A DNA stretch of 64,000 nt. It comes from Lichenostomus cassidix. Taxonomy: Eukaryota > Chordata > Aves > Passeriformes > Meliphagidae. The position numbers were made by a program, and so were the translations under genes. The notes under the pieces were generated by a model. That model was given only the letters and a program-made list of their open reading frames with translations. It was not told where the DNA came from and did not search any database. Of the stretch, positions 38,801 through 50,971 are shown one piece after another; the stretch's first letter is position 1; each line of letters opens with the position of its first letter. Where the stretch lies: contig CM039182.1 of assembly GCA_008360975.2 (NCBI GenBank), positions 57,052,491 to 57,116,490 of the forward strand, in the 5' to 3' direction.

Positions 38801-40571
38801 CTTGTTTCTTCTATGAAAATAAGTAATGAAATAGTGCACAGAAATTAACTTGTATAGATTCAAGAGGGAATCTCTCACTGGGAGAAGAGGACAAGTGTCA
38901 CTTTACTAACCACAGATTAGCATGGTTTCTATATGGACTAAGAAGGTGATGATTTTAAAGCCAATCTTAGAAAAAGAACACCTTAAGGGTGAAACATGAG
39001 AGCCAAAGCCTCCTACAAATTTTAGGCTGCAGTGCGAAAAAAACACTCTTGATCAGGAACATATGCAAAGGACATCTCCAATATACTTCTCACTGGAGTA
39101 ATATGGAGATCTTGCTCCCAAACTTCCTGCAATCAAGTAGAAAGGTGTGGGAAAACACAGGCCATGGACTATTTTCAGAGTAGGAAATGTCTGTGAAGAA
39201 AAGTATATGGTTGTAGTAGCAGGAAAATAACTCTTCATTTAAACAATACCACAATCTGTGCAAAGATTCTTTATACGTAGGCCTGCATGCTCATCAATGC
39301 TTCTCTCAAGCTTGACATGACCAATCCCAATTTATTTTGACAGAGATTATTCACAGCCATGACTAGATCCTTAAACATAGTCTTAAAAAAAGAAAAAAAA
39401 AATTCAGTTGTAGATTCCTGATCCTGAATGGCTAAATACTGAAGGCCATGTAGTCTATCATGTGCACTCTGTTATGGTACCTTGAAGATAAAGAGCAAAG
39501 AAACTTCTCTTCAAAAAAAAATACCTTGAAAGGTAAAAAAAATGAAATTATAACTTTGTTTTTTAGGAGAGCTGGAAGTCTCTTGGATATGTAATATTCA
39601 TAAGTCAAAAGTTCTGTTCCTGGGTACATGGTACTGATGTCTTTTACTTTCTTCATCTGATTGTGGGAGGCCTTCCCATTGTGTGAAATATTACAGGCCA
39701 TATTTTTCTCCTTGTTTTTTCCTGTGCACTCTCCTTTAACTCCAAGATATTTTCCAAACAACATTTTTAAATAGGTAATACCCAATTAATTTAACCAAAT
39801 ATCTAAGTTTAGTTAAAGGCTTTTTCAAAGCAGAAAAACTGATAAGGATGTTTCCTTTCCGGGGGCAAATTGTGCAGATCTGCAGTTCAATAAAGCATGT
39901 ATGTGAGTCTCACTCAAGCCATCAGGCACTTGGGAACACACTCAAGGAATAACTAAAAGCCTCTGTTCAGCTGAGTTGGGGCACTGTTACTTTATTTCTG
40001 CTGACTTGCCTGTGTCCTTGAGCAGCTGGAGGTCCTTGCAGGGGTGAAAGCTCAACAACCCAAGGGAAGCAAACACCTTATTGTCTCTTTTTCAAGGGAC
40101 AAAATATAATCCAATGACTAAGCAACAGGAATTTAGAGAAAAGCATGAAAGCAACTTTTTGCTTTGCAGAGGACTTTCTACACAAACCTGTACAAAGATA
40201 TAGAAAAGACAGATTTGCAGAGATGTTCATGGGGGAGATTCATCTTGCCTATTCCCAGGCATACAGAGCTTTTTTGGCACTGCCTAGAGCATCCTATACA
40301 CCCACATGAGCTGGCAAATGTGCGACACAAGACTTCTTGGGCATGTGTACTCCTCTGGAGTGGCAACCACAGGCCACACATGCTGGTCCATAGTGCCTGA
40401 GCTTACATCAGGTATCTTAAACAGCTGGGGTCTGAATTTTTCCAGTCTGTGCTGACCTAGCCATTCTGGATTCCTGAATGAGATGCAGATCTACCTTAAA
40501 AACAAAGAGAGAAGTATCTCAGACAGGAATGTCAATAACCTCATCTGAGTGGGAATCTTGCTACAGCTAGC
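35813..40571. other. AT-rich sequence, nothing recognised
   Basis: A 4.8 kb stretch without a supported gene or repeat. Frames up to about 117 codons (39432-39785, minus) show no recognisable motif. Confidence 0.45.
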
Positions 40572-41110
40572 CATAGAATCATAGAAACATATAGGTTGAA
40601 AAGACCTCTAAGGTCATTGAGTCCAACCATTACCCTAACACAGCCAAGCCCACAACTAAACCACGTCCCTAAGTGCCAAATCTACACGCCCCTTAAATAT
40701 CTCCAGGGATGGTGACTCAACTTCTTGTGCAGTCTGTTCCAGTGTTTCACAATGCTTTCAGGGAAAAAATGTTTCCTAATATGCAATCTAAACCTCCACA
40801 GTGCAACTTGCAACCATTTTCTCCTGTCCTGCCACTGGTTACCTGGCTACAATCTGCTTTCAGGGAGTTGTAGAAAGCAAAAAAGTCCCCCCTGAGCCTC
40901 CTTTTCTCCAGACAAACAACCCCAGCTCCCTCAGCCATTCCTCATCCAACTTGTGCTCCAGACCCTTCACCAGATTTGCTGCCCTTCTCTGGATACACTC
41001 CAGCACCTCTATGTCTTTCTTGTAGTGAAGGGCAAAAACCAAGCAGAGGATTCAAGGTGTAGACTCACCAGTGCTGAGTACAGAAGGACAGAACTTCCCT
41101 AGCCCTGCTA
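40572..41110 (-). mobile_element. CR1 LINE, 5'-truncated
   Basis: The left edge is the reverse complement of the CR1 tail (catagaatcatagaaacata, then aggttgaaaagacctctaag). The rest matches the CR1 3' region in order, including ctccagggatggtgactcaac and the end of ORF2 (minus-strand L-E-H-K-L-D-E-E and L-F-V-W-R-K motifs around 40890-40980). Homology fades near 41110. It is a dead copy. Confidence 0.9.
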
Positions 41111-44100
41111 GCAGAGCCAAATGCATTGCATGGGCATGTGTTGAATTTGGTCCTCTCCTGGCACCTAGCTCAGCAATAGTAGCTAAGTGTGTAGGAATCT
41201 CTAGAGCTCTACCAAAGATCAGTGCCCTGGTTTCCGGCTTAAAAGTCATATAAGTTCACCTGAAAATGCAGCTGGGTGAGAGTGAGTAATAGTAATACTT
41301 CTCTTGGATAGATGTCCACTGTGGGACACAGCTACTATCAAACCCAGGGTTTGGAAGAATTTACACTCTTTCTTCTCATAATCTTACCTGATCATGAATC
41401 TCTGAAGCCTGAGAAACCATCACTTCTTTCCCAAGCAAAGCTGCCACCCTGGGCAGAAGCACTCCTGCCAGCCAGGCTGGGGTCTTGGTATGCAGCATGC
41501 TCCCCAGGCAAATGTGAAAGTTACAGGGAGAGCTGAACCTTGGTCTTTCACATCCTTTAACTTGCAAGTTTCTTTTACAAAAGGTATGACCTTTACTTCC
41601 TCCCCGATTGTTTTGGAAGAAAAGAGAGGACAGAGGAGAGGGAAGCACCTGCACCTTGCTCAGGAGAATGCTTTTTGCCTGTGTTCCTCAAGTGACATTT
41701 GCCAAGGAACACCATTTCTAAAACCAGATCAGCCTTTAGCATGAACTATGCAAGAGGCAGTTCCCTTTGGTCCCAGTCAAGCCTCTGCACAAAACCAGAA
41801 TAACAACTTCTCACTTACAGAGAAAACAAAAAGTACACCCTGAAATACAAACAGGGTATTTCTTGCAAGAAAGGGAGATTGTCAGGATCATATTTTGAGA
41901 TTCAAATAGGACACAGATGCATACATGGTTTCTGTGTCACTTTTACTGGAAGTTTTGGAAACAGCTAACTGCGATAAATGCCTATTTCATGTAAATGACT
42001 CTAAAATTTATCAGACACCTATCTGCATCTTTCAGCAATTAAATAAGTTATTCAATCAGTATTTATTTAAAGAGAAGGATTAAGAAAATAACCATACACT
42101 CTTATGTTACTGAAGTGATCCAAAGATAAATACATTAAAGATTTTTAAAAGTTATATGAATAATATGAACTGTAGGCAAAATTTATTTCCCTATAGACAG
42201 TAACCATTCTATTAAGAAATGGGATTATTTAATAATAATATTAGAAACGCAGTTTTAATTGTTTACACATTCAATCAATAATTGGCTAAATTAGTCAAGA
42301 TTCATTAAATCTGTGATAGAAGGTTTGCCACAGAAAATACTGAGTAAATTCTTACTGGAAATACTCTTCAAATGTAGCAAGAATTTCTTTATACCATCAG
42401 TTATAAAATGAAACATTTAAGTCCTAGCTTCAAACCAGCAGCCGAAGAAAAAGCATGAAATGGAAAGGTCTGCTATGATCACTCTTCAAAAAGTGCCACT
42501 CGTGCTCATTAACTTCTCCTCCTGAATCTACAAGCTTTTATTACACAGGAGCACAAACTCTTCCACCCAGGCATCTTTGCTGTCATCTTCATGCCAGTCC
42601 CTGGCTGGAAACTGCCTAGCTCTTGCTTTCCTAGGTCACTGGACCCAGCTGAGCTAAACCTACTTTGACCAATCTCAGTTTAATACAGCAGAATGATAAT
42701 TTAAATAGTGTTATCACTGTGCTCCAAGAAGCTTATGGAGGAAGGCTGAGAGGTTACCTGAGGATTTTTTTTTGCTTTTGTGTGTTAAAGAGAGGTGTAA
42801 CAAGTGAAGTTATTTGGATTGTCTTTGCTCCATGTCATAATAAACCTCTGCTTCCTCTGAGAATAAATTTGCATCTTACTCAGGTATTGAAGTAAAAAAG
42901 CAGACATGGTGCTAAGAAATAGATATGACAGACTAAGTGTCTATACAGTGGAGAGAGCCAGATTTGAAGGGTTCTGGAGTAAATGTATTTAGGCAAGAAC
43001 CTGTAAATACTACGGCTATTAAGAGCTAAATTTTGTCTGATAAAAACCTAATGTGGCCCTAGGGTGTAATATAAGCCAAAATTCCGTCCCTCCCTCCTCC
43101 ATGCCACTGTTCATTAGGACAGAATAATTGTACTAAAACTAATTTATTAAAAATTAAAATAAAATAAAACCAAGCATTGTTTTAAAAAGTGGAAAAATAA
43201 TCTAGTACCATTTTTTAATGACTAAACCACAAATGAGAAAACCAACTATGCAGGCAATTAACATCCTTCAAGTGTAGAATCGAATGCTTAACAGCACTGT
43301 GAGCAGTGGAAAAAAAAGAAAGAAAAAAAAAAAGACATGAAATAGAACAGCAAGGAATCTGATGCTACAAATGATCATAACATGCTTGTAAGAATAAATA
43401 GGCTAGAACAAATTGCAATACAAGTAGAACAAAAATATGTGCCTTGAGAGACAAAATTTGCTGGAAAAGGGATAAAGAATTTCCTGTGTTGCTTGTAACA
43501 CATTACTGAAAAACTCCAGATAGCAATAGTATATAATTTGTTACATGAACTGTAAAACCTGCAGAAGGCTCAATAATGCTGAAGGACTGCTAAGTCATAC
43601 GCCAAGTTGCAGATGAAAAATTCATGCAGTGTCCTAGCCTTTGTTACCAGAACTTCTATGAGTTATTTTATGTACACAGTCATAAGAAACAACTTAAATG
43701 CACAAATGGTAATCTAGTGTTTGTCATGCACTAAGAAATAATACAGAATGCCTGAGGATAGGCCTATAAACAGGAAATAACATAGAAGTCAGTTCAGAAA
43801 CCCAATGTAGCTTAAAGAAACTGCGTATGTGTGGATAGAAGATGTAGCTACTTGGATAATGGTAACAGATATAGCAGTATACCACGTTTAAGGTACTGTG
43901 AAAATAATAAATGATCTGAGCATTTCAGCACAGAGTGAGGAAGATGAAAGTTGAAAGAACTTAGAACTCATTGAGGACCAAATTCTAAATCATCTATTCA
44001 CTACAGCAAGGACAAGATGGCCACTCTTAGGCTTATTTGGTGTCCAGTACCTTCATTCTGGCCTTGTACTGCATTGTAACCTTAAACCCTACAGAAAACT

Positions 44101-45233
44101 TCAGTTTGAAGTCTGGGTTTTGGCGCCTGTGTCAGTTGTTATCACGACAAGACTCAAGCTAACAGCACCACTGGCCAAGAGAGACTGGAGGGAGAGGCTG
44201 CCTCTGCCTTCTGCAGGGCTGGCCTAAGCCCAGCAGTGGAGGTATCGGGTGTTTCTTCAATGCTGAAATCGGAACCTCATCTCCCCGACCCCAGGAAAAA
44301 AGTGAGCCCACATACACACATGTTCCCTTTTTAGCCCAATTTCTTGAAGGAATTAATAAACAGCATCCCTTCCTTTCTTCAGCTGAAGCCTATGGTTTCC
44401 CAGCCACAGAGAGTGGGCAGAGAAACAGCAGTGAGCTCCTCTCAGCTGAAAAGTAGTGTGCAACAGCTTGGGTCCGCCCAAGAAATGCAGCTTCTATCTC
44501 ATCTAGGATTTCTCAGTCTCAGCTTGATTCTCTCCAAACTGGACTTTGTTGTGAATAAGGATTCACTGCTAAAGAGCTCCCAAGGTTACAGCCTTAGCTT
44601 CGGGCTCCACAGTCCCACATCTAGGGTTTCACTGTGAGTAAACAGTGATTTAGCATCAAACCTTAGCTCTGACATACCACACAAACTGTTTTCTCTCAGC
44701 TGTGAGTCATCCCCAGAAGACCATTCCCCGAAGGCACAAATGGCTGTACTACAGCAGTACATGCAGTAATTCCCTTGCAAGGGAGTGTGGGCAACCATTC
44801 ACTGGCTCTTGGAGAGGGCCACCTTAGAAAGTCCTTCTGCAGAATCCAGAATTTCTTCCAGCCTACTCCTAAGGACATGATTATGGCACAAGAATATGTG
44901 CCTTTATACTGCAGGGAATCTGGCATAAACCAATTTCAGAGGAAGGCAGGAGCTAGTTCCTTCTATCTCAACTCACAACAGAATACACTTACTTTCCCAT
45001 GGGTGTGATATAAGCAAATTCACAAGCCGGCATTTTTAGGAATATAATATTGAACATTTATTAGGAGAACAAGGACTTATGGCTGGGCGGGAGTGGCTGG
45101 TTTGCCTTATTCTCAGTCCCATGCCTTATTCATTTTAATGTGTGCTTAAGTACTTTCTGTAACTGTTACGTATTCATTAAGTCCAGAAAAAACTATTTAC
45201 ACTTCAATCATTCTTCCTTCTTCGCTGTATGCT
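41111..45233. other. AT-rich sequence, nothing firmly recognised
   Basis: An A-rich patch lies at 43309-43334. A minus-strand AATAAA near 45055-45065 within a GC-richer stretch could belong to an eroded LTR, but I found no edges. No gene is supported. Confidence 0.4.
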
Positions 45234-45239
45234 CCTGTC

Positions 45240-45612
45240 TGACGTAGCGACGAGAGGGAACTCACAGCAGTCTCAATGTGAGATATAAGTAAGCTCCGTT
45301 TTATTTCACCAAACAAGAAACTTATATACTGTTACAGAGGTTACTAATTATAGTTACACACATATTTGCAGTCTGTTCTCACATAATCAGGATTTTTCCT
45401 GGTGACTCCCTTATTCTTTCTCATAACACTTCTGACTCCCTATCTTTTCTCATAACATTTTTTTCACAGCCTAGAAACACACAGCTGTGTTCCCAGGTTT
45501 TAGCTTCTCATTACACTTTACTAGGATTTTTACTGAGGCCTGCTTATGCTAAGGCTTTGCTCAGGCTTGCTCAGCTAACACAAATTTTGCTGGAAAACTG
45601 TGTTTTCCAACA
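45240..45612 (-). mobile_element. Solo LTR, 373 bp, 6-bp target duplication (ERVK-type)
   Basis: On the minus strand it starts TGTTGGAAAACACAG and ends CGCTACGTCA. Identical copies of cctgtc flank it at 45234-45239 and 45613-45618. AATAAA on the minus strand is at 45300-45305, about 60 bp before the element's 3' end, as expected. There is no internal region, so it is a solo LTR. Confidence 0.85.
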
Positions 45613-45618
45613 CCTGTC

Positions 45619-48600
45619 TGCCAGGCTGGAGCCCATCTTGGCCTTCTGGTTTGTTTCAGGGTTGAAGGCTGAAGTCTTCTATACCCCTAATTCACCTGTG
45701 GCTGCCACTCTTCCCAGTGAGGTGTGACTGTACATCACAGATGTCCTGGGATGCATGAGGTCTGTTTCTTTTTCTTGCTTCATTGCATCTTGATCTCTGG
45801 CTTTGTGGCTTATCAGTTTAAAAGATATCTATTACCATGTATTTCTTACCACATTTCTAGCATATTCCAACTATTACATAGCTAATAATTCACTCTAACT
45901 TTGTTTCTACTTAACTATGTTTTATCTAAGTGCTACTTTACACAGTACCTTATCACTTATAAATGCTAAATTCATATATGCGAAAGCCAGCATTCAATAT
46001 CCACTCATTTATCACAGGTGTGGGGAAAGCAAAGAGTGTGGAAGCAAAAAAAGCAAGAATTACAAGTCACCAGGGCCTATAAACAGAAGACAATATGCCC
46101 TGGGACAAGTTCTCCCCGCATGACTGTAGGCACTGATTATTGTCTGTAATTCTGGGAACATTAATCTGGGAAACAAGTTTTTTAACAATTTGCTCCATAG
46201 AAGCCACAGTCACAAGAAGTATGTAATGTAGAAGTTTTTACACTACACTGGGTGGCACAAATGAGAAACCACTTAATGTAATAGAAAACACATGCCAGCT
46301 CTTACTGAAGCCTGTCATTTGGCTCCAAGTCAGGTTGCACGGGAATCAGATGAAGTAAAAACAGGAGCCTGAGGATAAAGAGCTCAGGACATTTGTGGCA
46401 CCCACAACCAAGAAAATACTGCAGCTAGCTCTTTGCACACCTGTAACAACCAGGTTTTTCTCTTGTCTGACTGAGGGCCAATTTCTATCATGAGTATTCA
46501 AACCAAGCTATTCTTATTCCTCAAACAGTAGAAGTGAATTCAGAAGGAAAGTGTGAAATATGTATATCCTTCTTATTTCCTTCTCTGAGTGCAAGGACAA
46601 AGACCTTTGCCTCCATTCTACTCTTATTTACCCCTTTATTTCATTTATCTGCTGTGTGCTTCCTTGCTAGGTGGATTTTGCATCAAGTTTTTCTTTTCCT
46701 TTTTCTATTATTGCTTCTCACCTCTCATTATTCATGTGTCTCTGGAGGTCAAAAAAGAAAGACAATTCCCATGTTACAAAATTCCACAGGATTTCAACCT
46801 TTGTTCTGTTAAATTACTATCATCTTTCCCTCTCTCCACATTGCTTAAAGTCTTGGGATAGGGATCTGTCATTTTGCACAGTATCCTATTCATGCCTATC
46901 ACATCGCACAGACCTTTTCCAGCATGACCTCCCTATCTGGGTCTTCTCATTATTACTGATTTACCTTAGATGACCTCTGAAGGCTCTGATTCATCTTCTT
47001 ATTGTTTAGCTGATTTCCACCCTGCAGATAGCTCTTTACCACTAATTTAAAGCAAACTATTACCTACATCTAACACCTGTTATACTCCAGATTTTTGTAT
47101 TTTACAGTTTGACTTACTTTTCAAACTGTTCTGTAATGGTAATTGTCTTTCTTTTATCTTCCTTCTGTGGGTGTTCCCCAGAACTCTCTGTCACTTCTCC
47201 ACTCTTTTTCTCTTCAACCTTGGCAACCAGTATTTTTATCTCCATTCATAGTACATGTTATCATTTTTCAGATGACAGACTATTGTATTCCTCTTGTTAT
47301 TCTTCTCCTTGTACATATTTGGTTTATCTTTGCTTTTCTTTTCCTTGTTTTTCCATGGATGAAAAAAAAAGGCTCCAATAATTTTATTTACCTTAAAGCA
47401 TATATTTTCATAGCATATTGCCATATAGCACAGAGAAACCTGATCTACCTCTGAACAAAGCAGCTCAGGACCTGGGAGAACAGTAGATGTGCAAATGAAG
47501 CTATATTGTTCCTGATAGCCAGCTTAGTTTACTAAGGGCAAGCTACATGCCTACAAACTCTTGCACTATATATATACACACACACATGCATATATGAGAT
47601 GTAGATGTAAGATGTAGATATCTTGTTCCAGACTTCTCACATCTCTTGTCTAGCTCATGGTTCATTACTGGTGACAGCTATAGGTCCCATCACTGCTACT
47701 AAGGTGATTGATGGAGGGCAATGGAACAGAAACTTACACTATTCCTGGATTAAATACTTCCCACAGGCCTCAAACAAGTGATTTACTCCACCCTGTTGTG
47801 GTCCCTCATTTTTAGTGAGAGATTCATATTAGCTGGAATGCAAGCAAGTAAGGATGCTTTAAATATCAGACTGCTGGGAAGACCTAGGTTAAACTATTGC
47901 AGTAATTCCTAACTTGAGCTTTCTCCAGTGAACATTAATCCCTGTTCAGTTTGGTAGTTAAGGAGACCATACTTTTCAGGCCTGTTTCATGCTTAGTTAC
48001 AGTAACTTCCTGTTTGTAGAGTCTGATCTCACATCTTTAGCTATGCCATACTAGCAACAGCAGTTTCCTTTCAGCTTTGCCTTGTTACTTTGTTAACCAT
48101 TGTCCAAAACATCTGTGTAATCTTTTCAGTGTAATATTTTTGCCTTCCTGTTTACCTTTTTCTCACTTGTTCTCAGTTTCTTTGTAAGGATTAATTATTC
48201 CCATGCCATTTTAATCCTTTCCCAAGGGCAAAAGCTAGCTCAGAGAAACAGCAGGAGCTTCATCAGGAGCTTTTATTTAACTTATGCCAAAAATAATTGT
48301 GCAAATTTTTTGCCATTTATGTTTTAATAGAGTACTCATAATTCAGCTAATTCTTAAGATTAAATTGTCCCACATTATTACCTATTGTTATTTACAGTCA
48401 AAATATCACATGCAAAAATATCAATTACAATTAAAAGTAATTTAATACATTTATTATACACGTTATGCACGTTTACATGTACAGTTAATAGTACACTGAC
48501 AGCCAACAGAATTAATGACTGAGTGTTAGTTACCAGGTTTAATTGATATAAATACAATTTTCATTGGTATAAATGCAGAATCAAAACTCGAATTTGTGTG

Positions 48601-49089
48601 TTTGTGGAATACAGAGTGCATGTGGTTTTGTGTAACATATTCAAGGAAGAAACAATATTTTCTGAGATTCCTGCATAATCCAGCTCTTTTGTGTATAGAA
48701 TTTTCATTGCCACATGGATTGAAACTGCATTTTCTACATTGCAAGGAGAAAAAACAAAAGTAGTGGAACAAAAGCAAAATCTACTTGGATAAAGAGAAGA
48801 TCAACATCCTTAAATGTAATTTTAGTATAAAAGAGAGGTCTGACAAAGAAAAATTAAGTGAAAAAGCACCCTTGTTTTTCAGGATGGTGGGACTGAACTA
48901 AATACAACATAAAGTTCTAGCTTTCCTTATGTTAACTTTACCTCATAGCTGGCCAATACATGCCTACAGTCAGCCAACTTTCTCCCCATTCTTCCTTCAC
49001 TGTTCACTTTGTAAAATAGGGGTAAATGCTAATTACTTACATAATAGAGCTGGAAAACAAAAAATATAACACACAAACACACATAAAGG
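45619..49089. other. AT-rich sequence; pyrimidine-rich stretch and a TA/CA microsatellite
   Basis: From about 46.55 to 47.40 kb the plus strand is strongly rich in T and C, which removes purine-rich stop codons and opens overlapping frames in all three plus frames (46534-46973, 47109-47454); none looks like a protein family. A TA/CA microsatellite lies at 47566-47596, followed by a degenerate gatgta repeat to 47622. Nothing else is recognised. Confidence 0.45.
47566..47622. repeat. TA/CA microsatellite with adjoining gatgta repeat
   Basis: Alternating TA then CA units to about 47596, followed by three imperfect gatgta units. Confidence 0.8.
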
Positions 49090-50740
49090 AGGATCCAGAG
49101 AACTATAGGCTAGTCAGTCAGTGTTAGGCAAGATCATGAAGCAGATTTTCCTGGAAGTTATGCTAAGGCACATGGAAAACAGGGATTGCTGATAGCCAAC
49201 ATGCCTTCACTAAGGGCAAACAATGCCTGGCAAATTTTGTGACCTTCTACAGTAGTGATGGATAAGGAGGATTGACTGATGTCATCCACCTGGACTTGTG
49301 CAAAACTGTAGCAGTATGTCTGTTGGCACTGCATATCTGCCTTCCCTTATCCCATATCTAGTTAATAGCTAGAAAGTTCTTTACCCGCAGTGTTATTATT
49401 GGTTTTTAAAAGTTCTGTATCTTCCCTCCTTGCACCCCCATTCCCTGAAGCCCTTGTCAATCTGTATCCCCTGCGTCCCGGTCGGCTATCCTCTCAAAAC
49501 CCCTCCCATCTTCCCATCCCTCTTACCCCGATGTTCGCTTCCGTTCAGGGCTCTTGGCCCTGCGGAATCCTGCCGCCTCCTGCTCCCTCGTTCCGTCCCG
49601 GTCCCATCTGCCTTCTCCTCCCCGTCATCCCTACCAATAAACCCTGGATTCCAAAGGCCGAGAGACTGCATTTCCTTTATTCGCCAAGTCTCCTATTATC
49701 CTGTCTTCAAGAAGCCAGCCCTAGCATGGGTTCGGGTCCCGCAGGTCCCGGCTCCACCTCGCCCACGGCAGCGTGGTAAGCACACGGGGGGAACCTCTTT
49801 TGTGGGGTTTTGGGGTCCCCCTGCCTCCCCAGAGCAAGAAAACCTCACAAAACATTCAATACTGTTGCGCATAACATCCTTGGATCTAAAATGGAAAGAC
49901 ATGGATCTGATGGGTGGAGCACTCAATGGATAAGGAGTTGGCTGGATCCTCACACTCAAAGAATTCCTGTCAATGACTCTATGTCTGGGTGGAAAGCAGT
50001 AAGGAGCGCTGTCCCTCAAGGGACAAGCATTATTTAACATCTTTGTCAGGAATATGGACACTGGAATCGAGTGCACCCTCAGCAAATTTGCTGGGGACAC
50101 TAGGCTGAGTAGTCTGGTTGATACACCAGAGGGAAGGGATACCATCCAGAGGGACCTTGACAGGCTTGCGAGGCTGGCCTGTGAAACCTCATGAAGTTCA
50201 ACAAGGTCAAGAGTAAGGTCCTGTATCTGTGTCAGGGCAATCCCAGGCTGGGTAATGGGAGAATTGAGAGCAGCCCTGTGGAGGACTTGGGTGAGCAGAT
50301 AGGTGAGAAATTGAACATGAGCTAGCAATGTGCACTCAGAGCCTAAAAATCCAACTGCATGCTGGGCTGCATTAAAAGCAGCATGACCCACCAGTTAAGC
50401 GAGGTGATTCTGCCCCTCTGCTCTGCTTTGATGAGACCACACCCAGCTGCATCCAGCTCTGAGTTCCCCAGCACAGAAAAGACATGGACCTGTTTGGGCA
50501 AATCCAGAGAAGGGCTGGAGAATCTCTCCTATGAAGGTAGGCTGAGAGAGTTAGGCTGTTCATCCTGGAGAAGAGATGGCTCCAGGGAGACTTTATAATA
50601 CTTTTCAGTACCTAAAGGGGGCCTACAAGGAAAATGGGAGTCTATCAGGAAGTGTAGTGACAGGACTAAACAAGGAGTAATGTCTTTAAAGTGGGAGAGG
50701 GCAGATTTAGATTAGATATTAGGAAGAAATTCTTTACGAT
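49090..50740 (+). pseudogene. CR1 ORF2 reverse-transcriptase remnant
   Basis: Conceptual translation in shifting frames gives the CR1 reverse-transcriptase order: the N-Y-R-L-V motif at the start, then a L-L-E-V-M-L-R-H-M block at about 49155-49180, the D-V-I-H-L-D-L-C-K block just before the LTR, R-H-G-S-D-G-W after it, the catalytic box near 50087-50098, and the G-C-I-K and V-I-L-P-L-C-S-A-L-M-R-P-H motifs at about 50360-50440. Reverse transcriptase copies CR1 RNA into the genome. The catalytic box reads F-A-G-D instead of the usual F-A-D-D, so one of the two metal-binding Asp residues is lost. Frameshifts, stops and the LTR insertion add to this. The endonuclease part is absent through 5' truncation. 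Confidence 0.85.
49307..49847 (+). mobile_element. Solo LTR nested in CR1, 541 bp, 6-bp target duplication (ERVK-type)
   Basis: It starts TGTAGCAGTATGTCTG and ends AAAACCTCA. The CR1-derived 6-mer caaaac flanks it at 49301-49306 and 49848-49853. AATAAA is at 49636-49641. Head and poly(A) region resemble the LTR at 7689-8222: both start TG[CT]AGCAGT.TGTCTG and share the pattern aataaa..ccctgga...agactgc. It is GC- and CpG-rich against an AT-rich setting and has no internal region. Confidence 0.93.
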
Positions 50741-50957
50741 GAAGGTGGTGAAGCACTGCACAGGTTTTCCAGAGAAATTGTGTCCCATCCCACCCCTGTT
50801 GGTGTTCAAGGCCAGGTTGGATTGGGGTGCTGAACAACCTGGTCTAGTGTAAAGTGTCTCTGCCTGTAGCACTAGCTGATCATGGAAACTAGAGGGTCTT
50901 TAAGGTCCCTTCCAATCCAAACCACTTTATTATTCTATTCTATGATTCTAATTACTC

Positions 50958-50971
50958 GGGGGGGGGGGGGG
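50958..50971 (+). repeat. Run of 14 G after a CR1 tail
   Basis: Fourteen consecutive G residues a few bases after the CR1 3' end. A second run of the same length occurs at 59829-59842. Confidence 0.9.

Larger units (their letters stand above)
49090..50950 (+). mobile_element. CR1 LINE, 5'-truncated, split by a solo LTR
   Basis: The copy begins within the reverse-transcriptase part of ORF2 (ggatccagagaactataggc) and ends with ttctattctatgattcta at 50933-50950. It is interrupted by the LTR at 49307-49847; the CR1 text continues directly once the LTR and one target copy are removed. A run of 14 G follows the tail at 50958-50971. Many stops and indels are present, so it is a fossil copy. Confidence 0.92.

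Noticed and set aside
45010..45100. Additional LTR with minus-strand AATAAA
   Set aside because: No TG/CA ends or target duplication were found, so it was left unannotated.
46534..47454. Six overlapping frames of about 90-103 codons, Leu/Phe/Ser-rich, as a membrane protein
   Set aside because: All three plus frames are open because the strand is pyrimidine-rich; the hydrophobicity follows from T-rich codons.
49727..49760. tRNA-like ggttcgggtcc box
   Set aside because: It lies in the U5-like part of an LTR, and no matching acceptor stem or A box is present.
49696..50391. Longest open frame in the window (231 codons, minus strand)
   Set aside because: It runs antisense across the junction of the solo LTR and the CR1 at 49848-49853, two unrelated insertions, so it cannot be an inherited gene.
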